Positions 40,694 through 48,944 of a DNA stretch of 51,937 nucleotides are shown here, one piece after another. The stretch comes from SFWF01 sp045539925 (lineage in GTDB: Bacteria > Bacillota > Clostridia > Oscillospirales > Acutalibacteraceae): positions 1-51,937 of the forward strand of contig JAZQGH010000082.1 of NCBI GenBank assembly GCA_045539925.1, read 5' to 3'. The position numbers and the translations under genes were made by a program. Below the pieces are notes generated by a model, which saw only the letters and a program-made list of their open reading frames with translations, ran no database searches and had not been told where the DNA came from. The first letter of the stretch is position 1; every line of letters begins with the position of its first letter.

Positions 40694-40837
40694 TTTTGGA
40701 TAATTTTGGTTTATACTGTGTCGCTCTTGCACGTGTGTATAATGCATACAACACTGTGCGCGGCTCCTTGTCTAAACACAAAATTCTTTCAAAATTCAAT
40801 CTGTAGACTTAGTTAATAAAACTATTTCAAATTTTTC
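40694..40837 (+). other. Region between rplA and the rplJ promoter, nothing recognised
   Basis: 144 AT-rich bases. A loose TTATAC/GTATAA inverted repeat (about 40711..40741) is present, but there is no T-run, reading frame with ribosome site, or known RNA motif. No clear terminator separates rplA from the rplJ promoter. Confidence 0.5.
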
Positions 40838-40866
40838 TTGACAACACAGGTTTTCTGTGTTATCAT
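40838..40866 (+). promoter_or_regulatory. Sigma-A promoter of rplJ-rplL with an inverted repeat in its spacer
   Basis: TTGACA (40838..40843), 17 bases, TATCAT (40861..40866). The spacer region carries AACACAG-GTTTT-CTGTGTT (40843..40861), a perfect 7-bp inverted repeat. Confidence 0.85.
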
Positions 40867-40877
40867 CATTAAGCATC

Positions 40878-40993
40878 CAAAGACAGTAGGTCGCTTTGCG
40901 ATAAGGTTTACCGCCTACCGAGGTAATGCGAATAGCTTTTTATAAGTATTATTCTGCCTGTCCTCACCGTCTTTGGAGGACAGGTTTATTTTT
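40878..40993 (+). ncRNA. L10 (rplJ) leader with attenuator terminator
   Basis: The AGACAGTAGG ... CCTACCGAGGT core at 40881..40923 matches the L10-leader family, where L10(L12)4 binds. Its closing helix pairs CCAAAGAC (40878..40885) with GTCTTTGG (40969..40976). The terminator stem CCTGTCCTC/GAGGACAGG (40957..40984) with TTTATTTTT crosses that helix, so only one can form. This gives a plain on/off attenuator upstream of rplJ. Confidence 0.9.
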
Positions 40994-41016
40994 GTTCACA
41001 ACTTGGAGGTGAAACA

Positions 41017-41535
41017 ATGCCCAACGCAAAGGTTCTCGAAGCAAAACAGGCAGCTGTTGCTGCCATCGCTGCAAAAATTTCCGACTCTGTAGCCGGCGTC
41101 TTAGTCGACTATTCAGGAACTTCCGTTGCAGACGATACCGTTCTTCGTAAAGAGCTTCGCGAAGCTGGAATCGAGTACACCGTTATCAAGAACACCCTCT
41201 TAAAGCGTGCCATCGCAGGTACCGACCTTGAAGAGATTTCTTCCGTACTCGAAGGAACCACTGCTATCGCAATCTCTAAGGAAGATCACACCGCAGCTGC
41301 TCGAATTTTAGGAAAATTCGCAGACGCACACGACAACTTCAAGATCAAGGCAGGTTATCTCGACGGAAAAGCAATCGATGTTGCAACCGTACAAAGCCTC
41401 GCTAAGCTCCCAACAAGAGAAGTACTTCTCGCAACCGTACTTGGTGCTTTCCAGGCACCTATGGCATCCTTCGCACGTGCCGTACAGGCCATCGTTGATA
41501 AAAACGGTGACGAGGCGGAAGCAGCCACTGAATAA
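41017..41535 (+). CDS. rplJ: 50S ribosomal protein L10
   Basis: A 172-residue stalk-base protein: MPNAKVLEAKQAAVAAIAAK, then VLVDYSGTSVADDTVLRKEL, VIKNTLLKRAI and the C-terminal helix that carries L12 dimers (LGAFQAPMASFARAVQAIVD). TTGGAGGTG precedes the ATG. Its own product with L12 is expected to act on the leader at 40878. Confidence 0.98.
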   Translation: MPNAKVLEAKQAAVAAIAAKISDSVAGVLVDYSGTSVADDTVLRKELREAGIEYTVIKNTLLKRAIAGTDLEEISSVLEGTTAIAISKEDHTAAARILGKFADAHDNFKIKAGYLDGKAIDVATVQSLAKLPTREVLLATVLGAFQAPMASFARAVQAIVDKNGDEAEAATE

Positions 41536-41574
41536 TGTTTAAGAAACTATAATATTTTATTGGAGGAAAATAAA

Positions 41575-41955
41575 ATGGCATCTGAAAAAGTAACAGCTAT
41601 CATTGAAGAACTTAAAGTTCTTACCGTTCTTGAGCTTTCTGAGCTCGTTAAAGCAGTAGAAGAGGAGTTCGGCGTATCCGCTGCAGCTGCAGTAGCAGTA
41701 GCAGGCCCCGCTGCAGGCGCTGGCGCAGCAGCCGCTGAAGAGAAGACCGAGTTCGACGTTGTTCTTGCTAACGCAGGCGCAGAGAAGATTAAGGTTATTA
41801 AGGCAGTTCGTGAGATCACCGGTCTCGGCCTTGCTGAGGCTAAGGCTCTCGTTGACGGAGCTCCCAAGACCCTTAAGGAAGCTGTAGCTAAGGACGAAGC
41901 TGAAGCTATGAAGGCTAAGCTTGCTGAGGTTGGCGCTACTGTTGAACTTAAATAA
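41575..41955 (+). CDS. rplL: 50S ribosomal protein L7/L12
   Basis: A 126-residue acidic stalk protein: N-terminal dimer domain (IIEELKVLTVLELSELVKAV), Ala/Gly-rich hinge (about residues 38-58) and C-terminal factor-binding domain (KIKVIKAVREITGLGLAEAK). The ATG at 41575 follows GGAGG; the frame extends five codons upstream without meaning. A strong terminator follows. Confidence 0.98.
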   Translation: MASEKVTAIIEELKVLTVLELSELVKAVEEEFGVSAAAAVAVAGPAAGAGAAAAEEKTEFDVVLANAGAEKIKVIKAVREITGLGLAEAKALVDGAPKTLKEAVAKDEAEAMKAKLAEVGATVELK

Positions 41956-41960
41956 TTTTA

Positions 41961-41991
41961 AACAACGCAACTTTGGTTGCGTTGTTTTTTT
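41961..41991 (+). terminator. Rho-independent terminator after rplL
   Basis: AACAACGCAAC-TTTG-GTTGCGTTGTT is a perfect 11-bp stem running into a T-run. Confidence 0.95.
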
Positions 41992-42022
41992 GCTTTTTGT
42001 TAATAGTTGGGGCAAATAGTTA

Positions 42023-42068
42023 AAAATCAGGAAGTATGTATCGCGGCTGACACATACTTCCTGATTTT
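42023..42068. terminator. Long perfect hairpin between rplL and the AEC transporter gene
   Basis: AAAATCAGGAAGTATGT pairs without mismatch with 42052..42068 (17 bp) around the 12-base loop ATCGCGGCTGAC. On the minus strand it is followed by TTTAACTA, so it may serve as terminator of the galT-AEC transcript. A further GATGC/GCATC hairpin lies nearer the gene. The GC-rich loop between AT-rich arms is unusual for a plain terminator. Confidence 0.6.
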
Positions 42069-42103
42069 ATGTTATATAAAGATGCCGTATAGCATCTGTT
42101 TAA

Positions 42104-43051
42104 TTACTGGAACATCTGAGATAGTGCCACGATTATCGGCATAGTGATAATAGATAGCAGGGTGGTAAAAGCAACAAGATTTACCGAGGTATTAACATCG
42201 TTTTGGAACTTAATCGCAAAGACTGTTGTTACTGCCGCAACGGGGGCACTTGTCGCAATTACAAGGGAAACGAGAATATCTCCTCTTATTCCGCAAAGCA
42301 GCAGAACAAACAGGGCAACTAGGGGAACAAGAATAAGCCTTAAAAATGAAACTACATAGGTGCTTATTGACTTAAGGGATGCGAGTATGTTGCTTCCTGC
42401 AAGATTGAAACCTATTACCATCATAGCCACGGGGGTATTGAGGGCTGCCATAGATTCCAGTGTTTTAGCAATAGGCGGAGCGTAGTCTGCCACAGGGATT
42501 GAAAATAAAAATATTATAAGTCCTACGGTAACGCCGATTATTCCCGGATTAAGAATAAGTTTCTTTACCGACATGGATTTAATACTCCCGCTCGAACAGA
42601 TAATACCATAGGTCCATACTAAAATATTGAATATTCCCACACAGACCGAGCCGTAGAAAATACCCTCAGTTCCCAGAACCGCCTCTTGAAGAGGGATTCC
42701 CATATATCCCGTGTTGGAAAAGACAACCGCAAAGCGAAGCACCCGCATTTTTTGTTCATCTTTTCCGCGGAAGATGATATGTACAAGAACTATGGAAGCC
42801 ACCATTATTAGGAAAAAGGCCACAAGACATATTATAAGACCGTTTAAATGCTCCTTATCAAAGGGCATAGAGCTGAAGGAATTAATTATAAGGCAAGGGG
42901 TGACAAAGTACATCACAATATCACTCATTACCTTGGAGCCCGACTCGTTTATGAGCTTAGCCTTGTTTCCTACAAAACCGAAGCCCATAAGTATAAAGAG
43001 AATGAGCACCTGTACAAAAACAGTAGAAAAATTCGTAAGGAATTGAGACAT
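42104..43051 (-). CDS. AEC-family transporter (auxin efflux carrier-like permease)
   Basis: A 315-residue membrane protein with about ten hydrophobic helices in two halves, opening FVQVLILFILMGFGFVGNKAKLI. FSNTGYMGIPLQEAVLG is a typical AEC motif in the first half, and ATSAPVAAVTTVFAIKF lies near the end. Members export or import organic acids and related compounds; the substrate is not known here. It starts 1 base after the galT stop and is translationally coupled. The pairing with galT is of unclear meaning. Confidence 0.92.
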   Translation of the reverse strand: MSQFLTNFSTVFVQVLILFILMGFGFVGNKAKLINESGSKVMSDIVMYFVTPCLIINSFSSMPFDKEHLNGLIICLVAFFLIMVASIVLVHIIFRGKDEQKMRVLRFAVVFSNTGYMGIPLQEAVLGTEGIFYGSVCVGIFNILVWTYGIICSSGSIKSMSVKKLILNPGIIGVTVGLIIFLFSIPVADYAPPIAKTLESMAALNTPVAMMVIGFNLAGSNILASLKSISTYVVSFLRLILVPLVALFVLLLCGIRGDILVSLVIATSAPVAAVTTVFAIKFQNDVNTSVNLVAFTTLLSIITMPIIVALSQMFQ

Positions 43052-43052
43052 T

Positions 43053-44540
43053 TTATTTTACCGTCTTAGCAAAGCGAATAAATGCCGCCTTTCCTTCCTC
43101 AGTTCTCTTATAAACGCCTGCGTGCTCAAGCACCTTAGCAAACACATTGCCAACTTCGGCTTTAAGAATATCATCAACATTCTCGGCAGTGATGTTATAG
43201 TTAGCCTTGAACTCGTCTACCCAGTCGGCATGGGATGCAGTAAGCTCGTTTGCTCTTAGGTCCTCACCCTTAACTATCGCTTCACCGAGAGCCGAAAGCT
43301 CGGTCTTAAGACGGGCGGGAAGAACAGCAAGACCCATAACCTCAATAAGACCGATATTCTCCTTTTTGATGTGATGAAGCTCTGCGTGGGGATGGTAAAC
43401 GCCCATAGGATGCTCATCGGTGGTGATGTTGTTGCGAAGAACGAGATCAATCTCGAAATTATCACCGTTTTTACGGGCGATAGGAGTAATTGTGTTGTGA
43501 GGCTCGCCGTCTGTCTCGGCGAAAATAAAGGCGCTTTCGTCTGTATAACCTCTCCAAGCGGCAAGAATTTTATTGGCAAGGGCGCAAATGCGTTCGGTGT
43601 CTTTTCCGCTGAGACGGATTACCGACATAGGCCATTTTACAATACCTGCCTTAACATCACTGAAGCCCTCAAACGAAAGCTCGGTTTCAATAGGAGCCTT
43701 TGCCATAGCAAAGGTGTGGTGTCCGCCCTGAAAATGGTCGTGGGTCAGAATAGAACCGCCGACAATAGGCAGATCCGCGTTAGAGCCTACAAAATAGTGG
43801 GGGAAGCTCTTTACAAAGCTTAAAAGCTTTCTGAAGGTGTCGGGATTTATCGACATAGGGTTGTGACCTGCATCAAAAACTATACAGTGCTCGTTATAAT
43901 AAACATAGGGGGAGTACTGCATCATCCAGTCCTTGCCGTTAACCTTTACAGGCAAAATTCTGTGATTTTGACGGGCTGGATGGTTAACTTTGCCAGAATA
44001 TCCCTCATTCTCCTTGCAAAGCTGACATTTAGGATAGCCTGCCTGAGGAAGATTCTTAGCAGCCGCAATGGCCTTGGGGTCTTTTTCAGGTTTAGAAAGA
44101 TTTACGGTGATGTCAATATCACCGTATTCGGTGGAAGCCACCCATTTCATATCCTTCGCTATTCGGTAGCGGCGGATATAGTCGGTGTCGCAGCTGAGCT
44201 TATAATACCAGTCGGTAGCCTTAATAGGATCTTGCTTGTATAACTCGTTAAATCTTTTGCGTATGTAAGAAGGTCTGGGTGTCAAAATCCCCATAAGCTT
44301 TGTGTCGAAAAGGTCGCGGTAAACTACGCTGTCCTCAATAATACCTGCCTCTACGGCATAGTCGAGGAGTCCCTTTAAAATTTCCTCAAGCTCGGCCTCG
44401 GGTACATTTTTGGGCTCGGCATAATCGGTAAGACCGAGAGCCTCTAAAAGATTATTAGTTATGCATATCTTATCGTCTTCTTCAATAAGACCTACATTCA
44501 GTCCGTAATTTACAAGCTGTGCAACTTTAGTGTCAATCAT
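43053..44540 (-). CDS. galT: Galactose-1-phosphate uridylyltransferase, Firmicute type (GalT class II)
   Basis: Swaps UMP between UDP-glucose and galactose-1-phosphate in the Leloir pathway. 495 aa, the long form found in Firmicutes rather than the 350-aa enterobacterial form. Distinctive segments are MIDTKVAQLVNYGLNVGLI, CQLCKENEGYSG, SILTHDHFQGGHHTFAMAK with clustered histidines, and HPMGVYHPHAELHHIKKEN. galK and galE are not in the window. A good promoter lies at 44574..44602; GAGG precedes the ATG. Confidence 0.95.
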   Translation of the reverse strand: MIDTKVAQLVNYGLNVGLIEEDDKICITNNLLEALGLTDYAEPKNVPEAELEEILKGLLDYAVEAGIIEDSVVYRDLFDTKLMGILTPRPSYIRKRFNELYKQDPIKATDWYYKLSCDTDYIRRYRIAKDMKWVASTEYGDIDITVNLSKPEKDPKAIAAAKNLPQAGYPKCQLCKENEGYSGKVNHPARQNHRILPVKVNGKDWMMQYSPYVYYNEHCIVFDAGHNPMSINPDTFRKLLSFVKSFPHYFVGSNADLPIVGGSILTHDHFQGGHHTFAMAKAPIETELSFEGFSDVKAGIVKWPMSVIRLSGKDTERICALANKILAAWRGYTDESAFIFAETDGEPHNTITPIARKNGDNFEIDLVLRNNITTDEHPMGVYHPHAELHHIKKENIGLIEVMGLAVLPARLKTELSALGEAIVKGEDLRANELTASHADWVDEFKANYNITAENVDDILKAEVGNVFAKVLEHAGVYKRTEEGKAAFIRFAKTVK

Positions 44541-44573
44541 CCTGATTCCTCTTTAAAAAAACATATTGATTTA

Positions 44574-44602
44574 ATTATATATCTCTTTATTATTTAAGTC
44601 AA
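44574..44602 (-). promoter_or_regulatory. Sigma-A promoter of galT
   Basis: Minus strand TTGACT (44597..44602), 17 bases, TATAAT (44574..44579). No catabolite-responsive element is obvious. Confidence 0.85.
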
Positions 44603-44658
44603 TAGAATTTGATTAGCAATATACGAATGTATTGTTGAAATTAAAAATTCGCTTGGTC

Positions 44659-44687
44659 TTGTAATAAGGAGAAAAATGTGGTAAGAT
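44659..44687 (+). promoter_or_regulatory. Sigma-A promoter of tyrA
   Basis: TTGTAA (44659..44664), 17 bases, TAAGAT (44682..44687), 30 bases before the start codon. It diverges from the galT promoter. Confidence 0.65.
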
Positions 44688-44717
44688 AGTACAAAAGTTC
44701 ATTTAGGAGTTGTCCTT

Positions 44718-45587
44718 ATGCAAAAAATTGCTGTTATCGGTCTTGGAATTATGGGAGGCTCGATAGTAAAAGCACTCAAAAAGTCAAAAAAGTATTATGT
44801 TATCGGCTATAACCGTACAGCATCGGTCTGCGAGCAGGCTCTCAGCGAGGGTGCTGTGGATGTGATATGGGACGGAGTATCCCCCATAGATGCCGACATA
44901 ACCATACTTGCGGTAAATCCCAATGTCACCTATAAACTGCTTGAAACCTTACCTGCTCTTCTTAAAAAAGGCAGTATTTTAACCGACATCTGCGGTGTTA
45001 AGGAAGAGGTGGTAAAGCTGGGCGAGGAGGTCTGCAAAAATGCGGGTCTGCGCTTTGTGGGCGGACATCCTATGGCAGGCCGAGAGCGTAGCGGTTACGA
45101 TTTTTCTACCGAAGACCTTTTCTTCAACCGCAGTTATATTCTCACAGAAACTCCAAATACTGACAAAGAGGCAATAAATACCCTCTCTAAAATGGCACTG
45201 GACATCGGTTGCGCAGATGTTACAATAACCTCTCCAGCCTATCACGATAAAATGATAGCCTACACCTCCCAGATACCCCATATTCTTGCAGGTGCTTATA
45301 TGAATTCTCCCACGAGTGCAACCCATAAGGGATATTCGGCAGGCAGCTATCACGATGTTTCCCGAGTGGCAAGTGTTGACGAAAACCTCTGGACACAGCT
45401 TTTTCTGGCAAATAAAGATAATCTGCTTTATGAAATAGATATCCTTATAAGAAATCTGCAGGATTATAAAGAGGCAGTTGCACGTATGGATGAATCCCGC
45501 CTTTCGGGAATCATAAAAACAGGCAGAATTCTTAAAGAAAGAGACATCATCGTTAACGGAGACGAAAAACCCCATAAATTTGGTTAG
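44718..45587 (+). CDS. tyrA: Prephenate dehydrogenase
   Basis: Oxidises prephenate to 4-hydroxyphenylpyruvate for tyrosine synthesis. 289 aa. The Rossmann motif AVIGLGIMGGSIVKAL opens the protein. DICGVKEEVV, GGHPMAGRERSGYDF and SPAYHDKMIAYTSQIPHILA carry the substrate-binding histidines and arginine. There is no ACT or chorismate-mutase domain. TAGGAGTTG precedes the ATG. Its last codons overlap the tRNA-like fragment on the other strand; other aromatic pathway genes are not nearby. Confidence 0.95.
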   Translation: MQKIAVIGLGIMGGSIVKALKKSKKYYVIGYNRTASVCEQALSEGAVDVIWDGVSPIDADITILAVNPNVTYKLLETLPALLKKGSILTDICGVKEEVVKLGEEVCKNAGLRFVGGHPMAGRERSGYDFSTEDLFFNRSYILTETPNTDKEAINTLSKMALDIGCADVTITSPAYHDKMIAYTSQIPHILAGAYMNSPTSATHKGYSAGSYHDVSRVASVDENLWTQLFLANKDNLLYEIDILIRNLQDYKEAVARMDESRLSGIIKTGRILKERDIIVNGDEKPHKFG

Positions 45588-45613
45588 TGTGACAGGACTT
45601 GAACCTGTCACAC
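45581..45613 (-). other. tRNA 3'-end look-alike (T-arm, acceptor strand, CCA)
   Basis: Read on the minus strand: ACAGG-TTCAAGT-CCTGT is a standard 5-bp T-arm with a canonical 7-base loop. Exactly seven bases (CACACTA), a discriminator A and CCA follow. The upstream bases GTGTG pair with the acceptor strand instead of a true 5' acceptor, so the whole folds as a 10-bp hairpin. No D- or anticodon arm lies upstream; that space is the pncB start. On the plus strand it follows the tyrA stop and has no T-run. Confidence 0.6.
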
Positions 45614-45626
45614 GAGAGGTGCAAAA

Positions 45627-47066
45627 ATGAGAAAACACAATCTTTCAATGCTTCTGGACCTTTACGAAATGACAATGGCAAACGGCATATTCCAAAGCGA
45701 TATGCGGGACACCGTAACCTATTTCGATATGTTCTTCCGCCGTGTACCCGATAAAGGCGGATATGCCATTATGGCAGGTCTCGAACAGCTTATTGAATAT
45801 TTTAACAACCTGCATTTTACCGAGGAGGATATAAAATATCTTCGCAGTCTGAACCTCTTTTGCGAGGAGTTTTTAGAGTATCTTGCAAACTTTGAGTTTG
45901 AGTGTGACGTGTGGGCAGTTCCCGAGGGAACACCCATATTCCCGATGGAGCCAATCGTTACTGTCCGCGGTCCTGCAATGCAGGCATTCCTTGTGGAAAC
46001 TATGGTGCTTCTTACCATCAACCATCAGTCCCTCATTGCCACAAAGGCAAACCGTATCTGTTCGGTTGCAGGGGACCGTCCTGTTATGGAGTTCGGTGCA
46101 CGTCGCGCCCACGGCTATGATGCCGCATATTACGGAGCACGCGCTGCAATTATCGGTGGGGCTCTTGGCACCTCTAACGTTAAAACCGCGCAGGATTTCG
46201 GCACCCCTGTTTCGGGAACTATGGCGCACAGCTGGGTTCAGCTCTACCCCGACGAGTATACCGCTTTTAAAACCTATGCCGAAAAATACCCCGATAGCTG
46301 TACACTGCTTATCGACACCTTTAATGTCTTAAAATCGGGACTTCCCAACGCAATAAAATGCTTCGACGAGGTTTTAAAGCCGTTAGGGTGCCGTCCTAAA
46401 GGGGTCAGAATAGACAGCGGAGATATTGCCTATCTTTCTAAGAAAATACGCAAAAAGCTTGACGAGGCAGGCTATCCCGACTGCGCAATAGTGGTTTCCA
46501 ATTCTCTCGATGAGCACCTCATAAAGGAACTTGACAGTCAAGGAGCAAAAATTTCCTCCTTCGGCGTGGGCGAACGTCTTATAACCGCCTCCAGCGAAGC
46601 GGTCTTCGGCGGTGTTTACAAGCTTGCCGCAGTAGAACTTCCCGACGGGACCTTGGTTCCGAAAATTAAAATCAGCGAGAATATCGCAAAAATAACCCTG
46701 CCGGGTGTTAAAATTCCGTGGCGTCTTTACGATAACGAAACAGGCAAGGCTATTGCCGATGTAATTTGTATGAATTACGAAAAAATCGACGATACTGCGC
46801 CTTACGAGATATTCGATCCCGTTCACACCTGGAAACGCAAGACCGTAACCGACTTTACCGCTAAAAAGCTTCAGATAAAGATTATGGAAAAGGGTAAGCA
46901 GGTCTATACATCCCCCAGCGTAAAGGAAATTTCTGCCTACCGTAAAAAGTGTGTGGACAACCTCTGGGATGAGGTAAAGCGTTTTGAAAATCCCCATACC
47001 TACTATGTGGACCTTTCACAGGATTTGTGGAATCTTCGCGAAAAACTCTTAAAGGAGAAACAGTAA
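45627..47066 (+). CDS. pncB: Nicotinate phosphoribosyltransferase
   Basis: Makes nicotinate mononucleotide from nicotinate and PRPP for NAD salvage. 479 aa. The start MLLDLYEMTMANGIFQ, GARRAHGYDAAYYGARAA, GTMAHSWVQLYPDEYTAF and the phosphate-binding VRIDSGDIAYLSKKIRK and SFGVGERL segments fit the family. GAGAGGTG precedes the ATG. Its stop overlaps the next start as TAATG. Confidence 0.96.
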   Translation: MRKHNLSMLLDLYEMTMANGIFQSDMRDTVTYFDMFFRRVPDKGGYAIMAGLEQLIEYFNNLHFTEEDIKYLRSLNLFCEEFLEYLANFEFECDVWAVPEGTPIFPMEPIVTVRGPAMQAFLVETMVLLTINHQSLIATKANRICSVAGDRPVMEFGARRAHGYDAAYYGARAAIIGGALGTSNVKTAQDFGTPVSGTMAHSWVQLYPDEYTAFKTYAEKYPDSCTLLIDTFNVLKSGLPNAIKCFDEVLKPLGCRPKGVRIDSGDIAYLSKKIRKKLDEAGYPDCAIVVSNSLDEHLIKELDSQGAKISSFGVGERLITASSEAVFGGVYKLAAVELPDGTLVPKIKISENIAKITLPGVKIPWRLYDNETGKAIADVICMNYEKIDDTAPYEIFDPVHTWKRKTVTDFTAKKLQIKIMEKGKQVYTSPSVKEISAYRKKCVDNLWDEVKRFENPHTYYVDLSQDLWNLREKLLKEKQ

Positions 47067-47665
47067 TGAAAAAAATTATATGTCTTGTTCTTTGTCTATT
47101 TTTGCTTTGCCTTGCAGGCTGCGGGGCAGATAAGGATAATTCCTCTTCCGATACCGCCTCTCTCGGAGAGATTGAAACTATTGCTGCCAAGGGTAAGCTT
47201 GAGGGTATTGAGTACGGTCTTTCTGCCGATATAGAAAAGGTTAAGGAGCACTATTCCAACCTTGCGGCAGAATATGAAAAAGACCATAACAACAGTGACG
47301 CCCACTCCCACGAGGATGAGGATTATGCCTTCTTCGAAGAAACAGAAAAAGAAGGGTATGTAATCTACGATATTTCCTCCGCCCGTTTTTTCTACGAAAA
47401 GGGTAAAGAGTCCGACGGTATTTCGGCAGTTGCAACCGACGGCGAGGTGTTCGGCTTCACCCCTGGAGTTACCACCAAATACGAGGTTGAAGAGGCTATG
47501 ACCGAAGAGGGCGAAAGTCTTAACGCCACCGACGAAGATCTCTTTTTCCTCCCCGTAAGAACCGAGCCTGTGCTTATCCTCCGCTATGAGATAGAGGACA
47601 TTCAGCTCGACTACTATTTCTACGACAACACACTTATAACAACCGTAATATCAAGCACAGAATAA
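47066..47665 (+). CDS. Putative lipoprotein of unknown function
   Basis: A 199-residue protein with a lipoprotein signal: MKKIICLVLCLFLLCLAGC, in which LAGC is the lipobox, then a Ser/Asp-rich linker. The mature part is strongly acidic (about 35 Asp/Glu), including NNSDAHSHEDEDYAFFEE with two histidines among acids. EKGKESDGISAVATDGEVFG and a tyrosine-rich end follow. I do not recognise the family. AAAGGAG lies before the ATG, which overlaps the pncB stop by one base. This implies coupled translation with pncB. The frame extends 13 codons into pncB without significance. Confidence 0.87.
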   Translation: MKKIICLVLCLFLLCLAGCGADKDNSSSDTASLGEIETIAAKGKLEGIEYGLSADIEKVKEHYSNLAAEYEKDHNNSDAHSHEDEDYAFFEETEKEGYVIYDISSARFFYEKGKESDGISAVATDGEVFGFTPGVTTKYEVEEAMTEEGESLNATDEDLFFLPVRTEPVLILRYEIEDIQLDYYFYDNTLITTVISSTE

Positions 47666-47705
47666 GAAAATGAGATGCTCTTTGTGAGCATCTCATTTTC
47701 TTATT
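47661..47705. terminator. Bidirectional 20-bp terminator
   Basis: A perfect 20-bp stem (47661..47680 with 47686..47705) around TTTGT. It separates the lipoprotein gene from the convergent DUF362 gene, whose stop codon lies inside its right arm. Confidence 0.93.
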
Positions 47706-48846
47706 TATTCAGTATTTTAGCTATAGCCGAACGCTTTACTTTAAGTGCGCCCTTAGGACAGAATTCCTGACAGCAGAAGCAGCGGATACACTTTTTTCGG
47801 TCGATTTTAGGCTTGTTTTCTATCATAGTGATAGCTTTTGCGGGGCATATCTTAAAGCATTCCCTGCAGCCAACACATTCATTGGCTTTAAGCACAGGGC
47901 GGGAAGCCAACAGCCCCTGAAGAACACCGCCGAAAACCGTGTGCAGAACTCCGCCCTTGCCTGTAAAGAGCAGACTGTTTTTCACCTCAATGTTTTTAAA
48001 ATCGTTAAGTTTAATGCCGCTGTAATCTCCCTCGATACTGAGGTCACACACCTTTGCGGGTATGTAATCTCTTTCTGCCGCCGCCATAAGGGTAGGTATT
48101 TCCGTGGGGTTAAGACCAATAATATCGGCGCAAACAAGATCCAGCTTATGGGGGCTTTGTGCAGCTATTATACAGCCTATCTCCCTCGGCGTTCCTGCGG
48201 TAGGTCCGTTGCCCTCCATACCAACAACGGCATCGCAAATGGTGAGTGCAGGGGAGAAATAGTCGTTTAAATCTACTATCATTCGGGCAAAATCTTCGGG
48301 GTTTTTAAAGCGGAAATGATATTCGGGCTTCATCGTTCCGGGAATAACGCCGAACAAATTTTTAGCCCCTGCCGATAGCCCCATCATTCCGTGTGATTTT
48401 AGCTTACAGAAGTTTATTATAGCATCGCAGCTATCAAGCCAAGAGGTGTACTGAAAACTTTTAAGCACCTTTGCCTTAGGGAACTGGGCATCATTCTGAC
48501 CGAAGTCTCGGTTAAGGGCAACCCCATCGCACTCTAACGCCTTAAGTCCTGTAGCGGCATAGACCCTTTCTACAAAAACAGAGTTGTAAAGACCGCCGGG
48601 GCTGTCACCGATAATTACCTTTGCACCCATTTCGTTTATTATCTGAGCCAAAGCCTTTAAAACCTCGGGATGTGTGGTGGCAGCCGCCTCGGGCTTTAAA
48701 AAGGAAACAAGATTAGCCTTTATTCCTACCGTCATATCGGGTTTAATAAAATCTAAAAGCCCGTCCTTTAAAAGGAGCTCTTTTATAGCGCTGTACACAC
48801 GCTCACTCTCATAATCTTTGCATTTTACTATGTAAACATCCTTCAT
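47701..48846 (-). CDS. DUF362 protein with C-terminal 2[4Fe-4S] ferredoxin domain
   Basis: A 381-residue protein. The DUF362 domain spans about residues 1-300 (VGIKANLVSFLKPEAAATTH, VIIGDSPGG, INFCKLKSHGMMGLSAGAKN). The ferredoxin domain has two clusters, CVGCRECFKICP and CIRCFCCQEFCP. The family is widespread in anaerobes without an assigned reaction; a redox role is inferred. The frame runs nine codons further upstream; the ATG at 48846 with GGTGAT gives the natural start MKDVYIVKC. Confidence 0.92.
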   Translation of the reverse strand: MKDVYIVKCKDYESERVYSAIKELLLKDGLLDFIKPDMTVGIKANLVSFLKPEAAATTHPEVLKALAQIINEMGAKVIIGDSPGGLYNSVFVERVYAATGLKALECDGVALNRDFGQNDAQFPKAKVLKSFQYTSWLDSCDAIINFCKLKSHGMMGLSAGAKNLFGVIPGTMKPEYHFRFKNPEDFARMIVDLNDYFSPALTICDAVVGMEGNGPTAGTPREIGCIIAAQSPHKLDLVCADIIGLNPTEIPTLMAAAERDYIPAKVCDLSIEGDYSGIKLNDFKNIEVKNSLLFTGKGGVLHTVFGGVLQGLLASRPVLKANECVGCRECFKICPAKAITMIENKPKIDRKKCIRCFCCQEFCPKGALKVKRSAIAKILNK

Positions 48847-48897
48847 ACTATCACCGAAAGTATTATATAACACACAGCCCCCAGCGTCAATAGACCG

Positions 48898-48927
48898 TTG
48901 ACAAGAAGCAGTGCGTTAAGTTAAAAT
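48898..48927 (+). promoter_or_regulatory. Promoter in front of the truncated phosphatase gene
   Basis: TTGACA (48898..48903), 18 bases, TAAAAT (48922..48927). Ribosome site GTGAGGTG follows (48932..48939). The signals are intact although the gene is not. Confidence 0.65.
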
Positions 48928-48944
48928 AAAAGTGAGGTGTATTT

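Noticed and set aside
45581..45655. A complete tRNA gene on the minus strand
   Set aside because: Only the T-arm, acceptor strand and CCA are present. No D- or anticodon arm or 5' acceptor strand exists, so it is listed as a fragment only.
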